Assembly (NCBI GenBank): GCA_023439185.1
Contig: JAEXOR010000037.1
Coordinates: 8,918-72,917 of the forward strand
DNA length: 64,000 nucleotides
Direction: 5' to 3'
Source of the DNA: Bacillota bacterium
GTDB lineage: Bacteria > Bacillota > Desulfotomaculia > Desulfotomaculales > Desulfallaceae
Both the position numbers and the translations under genes were made by a program. Positions 26,314 to 33,927 of the stretch are shown here, piece after piece. The notes below the pieces were generated by a model. The model saw only the letters and a list, made by a program, of their open reading frames with translations, was not told the DNA's origin and made no database searches. Position 1 is the first letter of the stretch. Each line of letters starts with the position of its first letter.

Positions 26314-27129
26314 TTGATCATTATCGGTGAAAAAATCAACGGCACCATCCCAAGCGTGAAAAAAGCGATTGAAGAAAGGGACGAAGAGTATATTCGTAAC
26401 CTGGCCGTCAAGCAGGTTGAAGCGGGCGCCGATTACCTCGACGTGTGCGCCGGCACCGCCCCGGAGACGGAAGCTAAAACTCTGGTCTGGCTGATGGACA
26501 TAGTGCAAAGCGCCGTTGACAAACCATTATGCATTGACAGCCCCAATCCGAGAATCATTGAACAGGTTTTCAAGTACGCCAATAACCCCGGTATCATTAA
26601 CTCGGTATCTGAAGAGGGTGAAAAGTGCGAGGTCATCTACCCCCTGGTTAAAGGTACCGAATGGCAGGTGATAGCCTTAACTTGTGATAACAAGGGTATC
26701 CCGTCGGACGTACAAACCAGGGTTGATATAACCCGGAGGCTGGTGGAAAAAGCTCAAAAGTATGATCTAACCCCCGACCGGATCCACGTCGACCCGCTGG
26801 TAATGGCGCTGTCGGCGGATAACCGTTCCCTGCTGAACTTCACCGAAACCCTGACCGCTGTAAAAAAACTTTACCCGGCCATTAAAGTTACTTCAGGCTT
26901 AAGCAATATTTCCTTCGGCATGCCCTTGAGAAAAATCGTCAACCAGCACTTCTTAACCATTGCCGCCTACGCGGGTATGGATTCAGCCATCCTGGACCCC
27001 TGCAACAGGGATCTTTTAACCAGTCTTTTAGTTACCGAAGCATTGCTGGGCCGGGACAGGCACTGTCGCAATTTCGCCAACGCCTACCGCAAGAATAAAA
27101 TCGGCCCGGAAAGGGCTGCCGCTCAATAA
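26314..27129 (+). CDS. MtrH-like methyltetrahydrofolate:corrinoid methyltransferase
   Basis: 271 aa pterin-binding TIM barrel. It begins MIIIGEKINGTIPSVKKAI, with QVEAGADYLDVCAGT and DKPLCIDSPNPRIIEQVF lining the pterin site and TSGLSNISFGMP on a later strand. The pattern matches AcsE/MtvA/MtrH-type enzymes that move methyl groups between a corrinoid protein and tetrahydrofolate. Start is TTG at 26314 behind AGGAGGG. First gene of the unit; the corrinoid partner follows after a 130-bp structured leader. It would feed methyl groups into the THF pool. Confidence 0.9.
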   Translation: MIIIGEKINGTIPSVKKAIEERDEEYIRNLAVKQVEAGADYLDVCAGTAPETEAKTLVWLMDIVQSAVDKPLCIDSPNPRIIEQVFKYANNPGIINSVSEEGEKCEVIYPLVKGTEWQVIALTCDNKGIPSDVQTRVDITRRLVEKAQKYDLTPDRIHVDPLVMALSADNRSLLNFTETLTAVKKLYPAIKVTSGLSNISFGMPLRKIVNQHFLTIAAYAGMDSAILDPCNRDLLTSLLVTEALLGRDRHCRNFANAYRKNKIGPERAAAQ

Positions 27130-27145
27130 TTTTTTAGACCATTAG

Positions 27146-27157
27146 TTGTATATACAA
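27146..27157. promoter_or_regulatory. Second TGTATATACA operator
   Basis: TTGTATATACAA is a perfect 12-bp palindrome between the MtrH-like gene and the corrinoid gene. It shares the core of the sites at 26255 and 29317, so the GntR regulator encoded downstream probably binds it. Confidence 0.6.
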
Positions 27158-27166
27158 GTATATAGC

Positions 27167-27255
27167 ATCGCCTCCCTGACAACTGAATCGGAAAGCATGA
27201 GTAAACCGCACCGGTTCGGCAAAAAATATCATATCTAAATGATCAGGGAGGCGAT
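27167..27255 (+). promoter_or_regulatory. Leader dyad that can mask the corrinoid gene's ribosome site
   Basis: ATCGCCTCCCTGA (27167-27179) is the exact complement of TCAGGGAGGCGAT (27243-27255). The second arm contains the GGGAGG ribosome site of the TTG start at 27261. The 63-nt loop has a smaller ACCG/CGGT hairpin. Folded, the messenger would hide its Shine-Dalgarno; no known riboswitch class was recognised. Confidence 0.6.
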
Positions 27256-27260
27256 TAATT

Positions 27261-27896
27261 TTGGATCTGCAGTTATTAACCAAGGCAGTGGGCGACCTTG
27301 ACGAACCAAAGGTGCTGGGGATGCTGAAAGATTTTGTGGCCGGCAGCCCCACCGCCGAGGAAACCGCAAAGGTGGTAAGCGCCTGCCAGCAAGGGATGAC
27401 CATTGTGGGAGACTTGTTTGACGCCAAGGAGTACTTCGTAGGTGACTTGATCTTCGCCGGTGAACTGCTTTCTTCGGCCATTGAGATCTTAAAACCGGTT
27501 ATGGGCACGGAAACTATCACCAAAGCGGGCAAAATTGTCCTGGCCACGGTGGAGGGAGATTTACACGACATCGGGAAAAACATTTTCAAGAGCATGTCGG
27601 AAGCGGCCGGTTTCGAAGTGCTTGACCTGGGTATAGACGCCCCGGCCGGCGCCTTTGTGGACAAAATTAAAGAAGCTAAGCCGGAAATCGTCGGCATGAG
27701 CGGCGTGCTCACCCTGGCCCTTGATTCCATGAAAAACACGGTGCAGGCGATTAGTGAAGCCGGTCTGCGCAACAGCGTCAAAATAATTATCGGCGGAAAC
27801 CCTGTGACGGAGGAAGCCCGGGTAATGGTCGGCGCCGACGCGTTTACCACCAACGCGGCCGAAGGCGTCAAAATATGTCAAGGGTGGGTGAGCTGA
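27261..27896 (+). CDS. Corrinoid (B12-binding) methyl-carrier protein
   Basis: 211 aa, the MtaC/MtvC/MtbC type. Residues 1-85 form the helical cap domain. The Rossmann B12 domain has the DxHxxG signature as D100-L-H102-D-I-G105 in VEGDLHDIGKNIF, with His102 the lower cobalt ligand, then MSGVLTLALDSM and IIIGGNPVTEEA. It carries a methyl group on Co between the substrate methyltransferase and the MtrH-like enzyme. Start TTG at 27261. The stop lies one base before the UroD-family gene. Confidence 0.93.
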   Translation: MDLQLLTKAVGDLDEPKVLGMLKDFVAGSPTAEETAKVVSACQQGMTIVGDLFDAKEYFVGDLIFAGELLSSAIEILKPVMGTETITKAGKIVLATVEGDLHDIGKNIFKSMSEAAGFEVLDLGIDAPAGAFVDKIKEAKPEIVGMSGVLTLALDSMKNTVQAISEAGLRNSVKIIIGGNPVTEEARVMVGADAFTTNAAEGVKICQGWVS

Positions 27897-27897
27897 C

Positions 27898-29052
27898 ATG
27901 ATCGACGCAACCGCTCTGACCCGGGAAAGAAATCAATTATTCGATGACGTATTTGCAGGCAAGATTCCCAAAAGGGTCCCCATTGCCGTAAACATAACCA
28001 TTGAGTTTGCCATTCAGCACGCCGGTAAGGATTTGACCGAGACCCAATGGAATACCGGCCTGCTGGAGGATGTATTTGACAAGGCCTGCCGGGACTTCAT
28101 TTCCGATTTGCTCCCGATTATCGCCTTCCGGTTTCCCTCATACTATAAATTGCTGGGCGCCAGGAACTTTGTCATGAGTAATAACGGTTTCCTGCAGCAC
28201 CCTGAAATTGAGGGATTATTGCAGGAAGAATACGATGAATTCATCGCTTCACCTTTTAATTGCATTATGGAAAAGATTTTGCCCCGTTTATATACCGAGT
28301 TGAACAAAGATCCGGTTACCAGGGCCATGGCCCTGGCCAAGGCTTTTAAAGCATTTCATGATGAATTGAATCATGTGGGGGCGATCTACGCCAGGTTGAT
28401 GGAAAAATACGGCTACGCCGGTGTTAACCTTTTTGCCGGTTTCTGTGAGGCGCCCTTTGATATCCTCGCGGATCAACTAAGGGGATTCAGAGGTATCTCC
28501 ATGGACGTGCGGCGCATACCCGATAAAGTGAAAGCCGCCGCTGAGGCAGTCACTCCGTTAATGGTTAAAATGGGCCTGCCGCCGGTCCCGTCAAAACACG
28601 CTTCGGTATTTATCCCGCTGCATATGGCCCCATACATGCGCGATAAAGACTTTGCCGAATTATACTGGCCGACCTTCAAACGGTTGGTTGAAGCGCTGGC
28701 TGAGGCGGGATACCCCTCATTCCTGTTTGCCGAGCAGGATTGGATGCGGTTTCTTGATTATTTGGACGAGCTGCCGGAGAATACCAGGATCATGTTTGAA
28801 TACGGGGATCCCAAACTCACCAAGGAGAAAATAGGCAAAAAGCATGTAATCAGCGGCTTCTATCCGCTGTCGTTATTAAAGACCGGGACCAAGCAACAGT
28901 GTATCGACAAGGCTAAAGAGTTGATCGACATCCTGGCGCCGGGCGGCAAATATCTCTTCAGCCTGGACAAGTCTCCCATCACGGCGGACAGTGTCAACGT
29001 GGAAAACTTCCAGGCGGTGCTGGAATACGTGGCCACAAGCGCCAATTATTAA
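27898..29052 (+). CDS. UroD-family methyltransferase (MtaA/CmuA-C-like)
   Basis: 384 aa with the uroporphyrinogen-decarboxylase fold used by corrinoid methyltransferases such as MtaA, CmuA and CmuC. Recognisable parts are KIPKRVPIAVNITIEFA, a long middle section with FAGFCEAPFDILADQLRGF, and VISGFYPLSLLKTGTK near the end. The HxC...C zinc site of MtaA/MtbA is not evident; candidate ligands are in SKHASVFIPLHM. No MttB- or MtaB-type enzyme is in the cluster, so this protein is the best candidate for the substrate-specific methyltransferase. Substrate unknown. Confidence 0.83.
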   Translation: MIDATALTRERNQLFDDVFAGKIPKRVPIAVNITIEFAIQHAGKDLTETQWNTGLLEDVFDKACRDFISDLLPIIAFRFPSYYKLLGARNFVMSNNGFLQHPEIEGLLQEEYDEFIASPFNCIMEKILPRLYTELNKDPVTRAMALAKAFKAFHDELNHVGAIYARLMEKYGYAGVNLFAGFCEAPFDILADQLRGFRGISMDVRRIPDKVKAAAEAVTPLMVKMGLPPVPSKHASVFIPLHMAPYMRDKDFAELYWPTFKRLVEALAEAGYPSFLFAEQDWMRFLDYLDELPENTRIMFEYGDPKLTKEKIGKKHVISGFYPLSLLKTGTKQQCIDKAKELIDILAPGGKYLFSLDKSPITADSVNVENFQAVLEYVATSANY

Positions 29053-29078
29053 GGAACGGGGATTAAGGAGGGCTCAGT

Positions 29079-29222
29079 ATGAATACGAAATATTATAAAA
29101 CCTGGGATCAGTATCTGGCCCAGCATCCGGAAGTTACTGACAAACAGGCTGCGGCCATGGCTCCCAAAATGCAGGGCTATGAGGAAATGCTGTTTGGTTT
29201 TGTCATGTTCCTGCTGGCTTAA
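29079..29222 (+). CDS. 47-aa small protein of the corrinoid operon, unrecognised
   Basis: It reads MNTKYYKTWDQYLAQHPEVT, continues DKQAAAMAPKMQGYEEM and ends LFGFVMFLLA. TAAGGAGGG lies 7-8 nt before the ATG, a near-ideal ribosome site. It is 26 bp after the UroD-family gene in the same direction. The N-terminal two thirds are hydrophilic and helical; the last 10 residues are hydrophobic but too short for a full membrane span. I do not recognise the family. Placement suggests a small partner of the methyltransferase. Confidence 0.65.
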   Translation: MNTKYYKTWDQYLAQHPEVTDKQAAAMAPKMQGYEEMLFGFVMFLLA

Positions 29223-29231
29223 GGGTACACA

Positions 29232-29258
29232 TTTGGGCGCCCGCCAGGGGCGCCCAAA
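29232..29258. repeat. GC-rich palindromic repeat (GGGCGCCC type), copy 1
   Basis: TTTGGGCGCCC and GGGCGCCCAAA flank GCCAG, a perfect stem. A related element is at 37224-37248 and a looser one at 42679-42715. It could end transcription of the corrinoid operon before the GntR promoter, although no U-run follows. Confidence 0.6.
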
Positions 29259-29271
29259 AAACTCCTTCCGG

Positions 29272-29326
29272 TTGACAAACTCAGGGGTCAAATTTAAGAT
29301 AGCATTAGTGTATGGCTGTATATACA
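29272..29326 (+). promoter_or_regulatory. Promoter and operator of the GntR regulator gene
   Basis: TTGACA (29272-29277), 17 nt, TAAGAT (29295-29300). TGTATATACA at 29317-29326 lies just after the expected start of transcription. The same core is at the two upstream sites, suggesting autoregulation. Confidence 0.75.
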
Positions 29327-29375
29327 TCTAGGAACTAATTAACCGATAAGTTGAATTAACAGGGAGCAACTGGTA

Positions 29376-30074
29376 ATGGTTAGTCCGGTTTATCTGAAAA
29401 TAGTTGAGGATATCAAGAAGCAGATCAACAGCGCCGTATTAAAACCGGGTGATCTCGTTTCTTCGGAAGCAGCGTTATGCAAAGAGTACGGCGCCAGCCG
29501 GATGACCGTCAGAAAAGGTCTGGCCATTCTGACCGGTGCAGGATACATTTATTCCGTCCCCGGTAAAGGCAACTTTGTGCGTAAACCCGAACTCAACAAA
29601 TATAGCATCTACTACGACGAACTGAAAAACTCCATCAACAGCGTGGATCAAATCAAACTATTGGAAGTCAATATTATTATGCCCGACGAAAAGCTGGCCG
29701 ACGACCTGCGCATTACCAGGAATAAAAACGTGATTGTCATCCGCAGGCTTTTCTATACCGACGAAGCTCCCGTGGCCTACGACGTCAAGTATTTGCTTTA
29801 TCAAAAAGGAATGCCTATTGTGGAAAATGAGATCGGTCAGGCCACCTTTCCCGAAATGCTGTCCAAAAGCATTCCGCAATTTACACTAAAAAAAGAGCTA
29901 ATCATTCGCGCCATGGTACCCGGCGACGACATTAAAAGATATTTAAATATTGACGGCGAGCCGGCCTTACTGGTGGTGGAGCAGAAATTTTATAACGATG
30001 AGAACAAGCCCATGGGCCTGGGAATCACTTATTACCGGGGGGATTATATCAAGCTGCGGGGAATCAGCCAGTAA
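29376..30074 (+). CDS. GntR family regulator with UTRA ligand domain (HutC type)
   Basis: 232 aa. An N-terminal winged helix (YLKIVEDIKKQINSAVLKPG, then SSEAALCKEYGASRMTVRKG) is followed by a UTRA domain from about 90 (VIVIRRLFYTDEAPVAYD ... GLGITYYRGDYIKLRG). UTRA domains bind small effectors and usually relieve repression. It sits between the methyltransferase genes and the corrinoid activator, and TGTATATACA operators precede the MtrH-like, corrinoid and gntR genes. It is very likely the repressor that senses the methylated substrate. Confidence 0.9.
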   Translation: MVSPVYLKIVEDIKKQINSAVLKPGDLVSSEAALCKEYGASRMTVRKGLAILTGAGYIYSVPGKGNFVRKPELNKYSIYYDELKNSINSVDQIKLLEVNIIMPDEKLADDLRITRNKNVIVIRRLFYTDEAPVAYDVKYLLYQKGMPIVENEIGQATFPEMLSKSIPQFTLKKELIIRAMVPGDDIKRYLNIDGEPALLVVEQKFYNDENKPMGLGITYYRGDYIKLRGISQ

Positions 30075-30129
30075 ACAAAAGCTGCATCAATTGCCGGGTG
30101 CAGTTTAATTTTTTAAAAGAGCACAGGGG

Positions 30130-31986
30130 GTGCGCTGCTTGAAAAGTTATCAAGTAATATTTCAGCCCGGAAACCTGAAAAAAGAGGCATACGAAGGCAG
30201 CACCATCATGGAAGCAATGGACGGGGCGGGCATAGATTATGATTTTCCCTGCGGCGGCAACGGCAAATGCGGCAAATGCCGGGTAAAAATTCTGCCGGAA
30301 GCAGCCCTGCCCACCGACGTGGAAAAGGAACTGCTGGCGGAAAAAGAACTGCGAGACGGCATCCGCCTGGCCTGTGAAACCACTATCCGCGGCGATATGT
30401 CGGTGGAGCTGCTTAATTACGGGCAGCAGCACAATGTTTTAATCGCCTCGGGGGAAAGGTCGTTTCAGATTGAACCGCACCTGCGCAAAATATTTGTGGA
30501 GGTAAAAAAGCCCTCCCTGGATGCCCAGCGTTCAGACTGGAGCCGGCTGAGGGAGCAGCTTGCTGAACACGGCTGCGGTGATGATGATCCGGATGTACCG
30601 CTCCCCCTCCTGCGCCGGCTGCCGGAAACTCTCCGGCGGGCCGGACACAGCCTGACCACGGTTATTTATGGCGGCAGGGCTGTGGACATCGAGGAGCGGG
30701 ATACCACCGGGAGCATGCTGGGCATGGCCTTTGATATTGGTACCACCACCATCGTGGGATACCTGCTGGACCTTTATTCCGGGCGGGAACTCGGCGTGGC
30801 GTCGATGCTGAACCCGCAGACCAAGTTCGGCGCCGACGTAATTACCCGCATTCAATTTGCCGGTATGGAGCGGGACGGGCTGGACAAGCTGCACACCGCC
30901 GTGGTGGAGGCAATCAATAAACTGATTATGGAAGCGACGGAAAAAGCCGGGGTCGGCAGAGAACAAATCTATGCGCTGACAGTGGCGGCCAACAGCTGCA
31001 TGCATCATCTTTTTCTCGGCCTGCCTCCCCGGAATATCGCCATTTCACCATATGTTCCGGTGGTCGGCGATCCCCTGACGGTTGACGCCGCCGCACTGGG
31101 AATCGACATCAACCCGGCGGGTAAGGTGTTGACGCTGCCCAATATCGCGGGCTTTGTGGGCGCCGACACAACAGCGGTGCTGCTGGCTACGGAAATTGAC
31201 CGCAGCGAGGAGATCAAGCTGGTTATAGATATCGGCACCAACGGTGAAATTGCCCTGGGTTCCAAAGACAGAATCGTGGCCTGTTCCGCCGCGGCCGGGC
31301 CTGCCTTTGAAGGAGCCCAAATCAGCAGCGGCATGAGGGGCGCCGAAGGGGCCATTGACCATGTTTATTTTGGAGAGCGGCTTGAATATTCCGTTATCGG
31401 CGGGGTCAAGCCCCTGGGCATTTGCGGCTCCGCTTTGCTTGACGCGGTGGCGGGACTGCTGGAATTGGGGATCATTGAACCAAGGGGAAGATTTGCGCCC
31501 CCCGATACATTAACAAGCACCGCCGCCGTGGTCTTCAAAGATCGACTTATTGAACACGGCGGACAAAAAGCCTTTCTGCTGGCGGATGCCGATCAAACCG
31601 GCAACGGCCGGCCGATTATGATTACCCAGGGCGATATTCGGGAGCTTCAGCTGGCCAAGGGCGCCATGGCGGCCGGGGTGAGTGTTTTAATGGAAACCTG
31701 CGGCATCCGGGTGGAGGACATCAAAGAAGTGCTGCTGGCCGGAGCTTTCGGTAATTATATGCACCCGCACAGCGCGTGCGTCATCGGACTGATCCCGCCG
31801 GCGCTGGAGAATAAAATAAAGATGGTCGGCAACGCCGCGGGCACCGGAGCAAAATTAGCCCTGCTTTCGGCAAGTGAGTACCGCCGGGCCGCCGCTATCG
31901 CCAATGCGGTCGGGTTTGTCGAATTGGGCAGTTACCCCAAATTCAACAGTATTTTTGCCAGAGCCACATATTTCCATTTAACCTAA
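30130..31986 (+). CDS. Corrinoid activation protein (RACo/RamA-type, ferredoxin + ASKHA, DUF4445)
   Basis: 618 aa. The N-terminal [2Fe-2S] ferredoxin domain has C41-x5-C47-x2-C50 in CGGNGKCGKCRVKI and a fourth Cys in RLACET. A linker leads to an ASKHA ATPase-like domain (DUF4445) with MAFDIGTTTIVGYLLDL, LVIDIGTNGEIALGS and VLLAGAFGNYMHP. These proteins use ATP to reduce inactive Co(II) corrinoid to Co(I). GTG at 30130 or TTG at 30139 could be the start; the latter has better spacing from AGGGGG. It completes the methyl-transfer unit. Confidence 0.92.
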   Translation: MRCLKSYQVIFQPGNLKKEAYEGSTIMEAMDGAGIDYDFPCGGNGKCGKCRVKILPEAALPTDVEKELLAEKELRDGIRLACETTIRGDMSVELLNYGQQHNVLIASGERSFQIEPHLRKIFVEVKKPSLDAQRSDWSRLREQLAEHGCGDDDPDVPLPLLRRLPETLRRAGHSLTTVIYGGRAVDIEERDTTGSMLGMAFDIGTTTIVGYLLDLYSGRELGVASMLNPQTKFGADVITRIQFAGMERDGLDKLHTAVVEAINKLIMEATEKAGVGREQIYALTVAANSCMHHLFLGLPPRNIAISPYVPVVGDPLTVDAAALGIDINPAGKVLTLPNIAGFVGADTTAVLLATEIDRSEEIKLVIDIGTNGEIALGSKDRIVACSAAAGPAFEGAQISSGMRGAEGAIDHVYFGERLEYSVIGGVKPLGICGSALLDAVAGLLELGIIEPRGRFAPPDTLTSTAAVVFKDRLIEHGGQKAFLLADADQTGNGRPIMITQGDIRELQLAKGAMAAGVSVLMETCGIRVEDIKEVLLAGAFGNYMHPHSACVIGLIPPALENKIKMVGNAAGTGAKLALLSASEYRRAAAIANAVGFVELGSYPKFNSIFARATYFHLT

Positions 31987-32090
31987 TATCCATTGCTTAC
32001 TGAAAAAATTTTTATCTTAGTTTAAGGTTGTCTTAAGCCGGCGCGGTCATCATTATTATCACAGAAAATTTTAAACGGAAGGTGATAATA

Positions 32091-33215
32091 ATGTCCAAAG
32101 ACAAATACCGTTTCACCCTGGCGACCGGTCTGGCGGCGGCCGTGGTGCTGCAAATTCTCCTGGTGGCGGGAGTGTTCTTCTTTGCCCCCAAAGACAGTTT
32201 TCTTTCCGTCCAGGCCGGCGCCTCGGAACCGGTGGTATATTCCTCACCCGAGGGCACCGATAGGATAGCCGATGTCGTGGACCGGTGCAGCCCGGCGGTG
32301 GTTAAAATTGAAACAACGCAACAGGTTTCTCAAACCATGGACCCCTTTTTCAGACAATTTTTCGGCATTCCCGAGCAAAGGCAAAGGCAGCAGTTGCAGC
32401 AGGGTTTTGGTTCAGGTTTTATCATCAACAAAGAAGGTTATATCCTTACTAACGAGCATGTAGTCAGCCAGGCTACGAAAATCAAGGTTTATCTTTCCGA
32501 ACAGGAAGAACCCCTGGAAGCCCGCCTGGTGGGCGCGGACGCCGAGCTGGATCTGGCGGTGCTTAAAGTGAACGCGGACAAAAACCTGCCTTACCTGGAA
32601 TTCGGTGATTCGGACGCCGCCCGGGTGGGCCAGTGGGTCATCGCCATCGGCAACCCCTACGGGCTGGACCATACGGTGACCACCGGCGTGATCAGCGCCA
32701 AGGGCAGGCCGGTAGATATTGAGGACCGGAAATATAAAAACCTGCTGCAAACCGACGCCGCCATCAACCCCGGGAACAGCGGCGGTCCGCTGCTGGATCT
32801 CCAGGGCGGCGTAATCGGCATTAACACCGCCATTAACGCCAGCGCCCAGGGAATCGGCTTTGCCATCCCGGCGGACACGGTACGGGAAGTGGTGGATACT
32901 CTGATCACCGACGGCAAAATTTCCCGGCCTTTTATGGGCGTTTACTTACAAAACAACAACTCCGAACTGGCCGAATATTTGGGCCTGTCCGGCGACTCCG
33001 GAGCCATCGTGGCCGGGTTGGTGCCCGGTTCACCGGCTGAAAAAGCAGGCCTGGCGGAAGGAGACGCCATTCTGAAAATAGGCGATCAGAAGGTTAATGA
33101 CGCCGGCGATATCACCGGTTTTATCGAAAAAAGCAAAGTGGGCGATCAGGTGGAGCTGCAAATAGAAAATAAAGCCGGCAAAAAAATAGTGATCATAACC
33201 CTGACGGAAAAATAA
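32091..33215 (+). CDS. htrA: HtrA/DegP-type serine protease with PDZ domain
   Basis: About 374 aa; ATG at 32091 follows GGAAGGTGATAATA. A single N-terminal membrane helix (about 10-32) anchors it outside the cell. The S1C protease domain has the triad in LTNEHVVS (His), AELDLAVLKV (Asp) and NPGNSGGPLLD (Ser). One PDZ domain covers about 280-370 (AIVAGLVPGSPAEKAGLAEG). It degrades or refolds damaged envelope proteins. The two-component system 37 bp downstream may sense the same stress. Confidence 0.93.
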   Translation: MSKDKYRFTLATGLAAAVVLQILLVAGVFFFAPKDSFLSVQAGASEPVVYSSPEGTDRIADVVDRCSPAVVKIETTQQVSQTMDPFFRQFFGIPEQRQRQQLQQGFGSGFIINKEGYILTNEHVVSQATKIKVYLSEQEEPLEARLVGADAELDLAVLKVNADKNLPYLEFGDSDAARVGQWVIAIGNPYGLDHTVTTGVISAKGRPVDIEDRKYKNLLQTDAAINPGNSGGPLLDLQGGVIGINTAINASAQGIGFAIPADTVREVVDTLITDGKISRPFMGVYLQNNNSELAEYLGLSGDSGAIVAGLVPGSPAEKAGLAEGDAILKIGDQKVNDAGDITGFIEKSKVGDQVELQIENKAGKKIVIITLTEK

Positions 33216-33252
33216 GGCCTGGAATGGGTACCATAGACCGGGAGTTGGTTTT

Positions 33253-33927
33253 ATGCGTATTCTGCTTATTGATGACGATTTAAAGATTACCGCCATGATG
33301 AAAAGGGTGCTTACCTTCGAGGGACACGAGGTAATGACGGCCCCCAACGGCGAAGAAGGCCTGCGCGCAGCCGGGCAGTTTAATCCGGCGGTGGTGATCC
33401 TGGACATCATGATGCCGGGTATGGACGGCTGGGAAGTCTGCCGCCGGCTGAGGATGGACAGCGATGTGGCGATCCTGCTTTTAACGGCCCGGGACGAGGT
33501 GGCGGACCGGGTGCGGGGTCTGGATGCCGGCGCGGACGACTACCTGGTGAAGCCCTTTGCCCTGGAGGAACTGCTGGCCCGGGTGCGGGCGCTGCTGCGG
33601 CGCGCCCGCCCGCAGGACAGCCGGGACAAGCTGTCTTTAACCTTCGCCGGCCTGGTGCTGGATATCGAGAGAAGAGAGCTGCGGCACAGGGAGCAAGTTA
33701 TCCCGCTGACCACCCGGGAATTTGAGCTGCTCCGTCTTTTTATGGAACACCCGGGCCAGGTGCTGACCCGGGACGTAATCATGCAGCGCATTTGGGGATA
33801 TGACTTTGCCGGCGAATCAAACGTGCTGGAGGTCTATATCGGCAATATCCGCCAGAAGCTGGAAATCAGCGGCCGGCAGCGGCTGATCCACACCGTGCGG
33901 GGCGTCGGGTACGTCCTGAAGGAGTGA
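33253..33927 (+). CDS. OmpR/PhoB-family response regulator
   Basis: 224 aa. The receiver has acidic ILLIDDD, phospho-acceptor Asp in VVILDIMMPGMDGWEVCRRL, and Lys in DDYLVKPFALEEL. The C-terminal winged helix has LTTREFELLRLFMEHPGQVL and VEVYIGNIRQKL-like VLEVYIGNIRQKLEI. It is translated together with the histidine kinase (TGATG overlap). Targets are unknown; the upstream htrA is a candidate. Confidence 0.93.
   Translation: MRILLIDDDLKITAMMKRVLTFEGHEVMTAPNGEEGLRAAGQFNPAVVILDIMMPGMDGWEVCRRLRMDSDVAILLLTARDEVADRVRGLDAGADDYLVKPFALEELLARVRALLRRARPQDSRDKLSLTFAGLVLDIERRELRHREQVIPLTTREFELLRLFMEHPGQVLTRDVIMQRIWGYDFAGESNVLEVYIGNIRQKLEISGRQRLIHTVRGVGYVLKE

Noticed and set aside
27167..27260. THF or cobalamin riboswitch before the corrinoid gene
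   Set aside because: The known consensus blocks of either class are not present; only the dyad is supported.
27134..27871. Long minus-strand ORF opposite the corrinoid gene (245 codons)
   Set aside because: It lies antisense to a protein with a clear B12-binding motif and has no recognisable domain.
29232..29258. Classical intrinsic terminator after the corrinoid genes
   Set aside because: The stem is perfect but an A-run, not a T-run, follows on the plus strand; kept as a repeat only.
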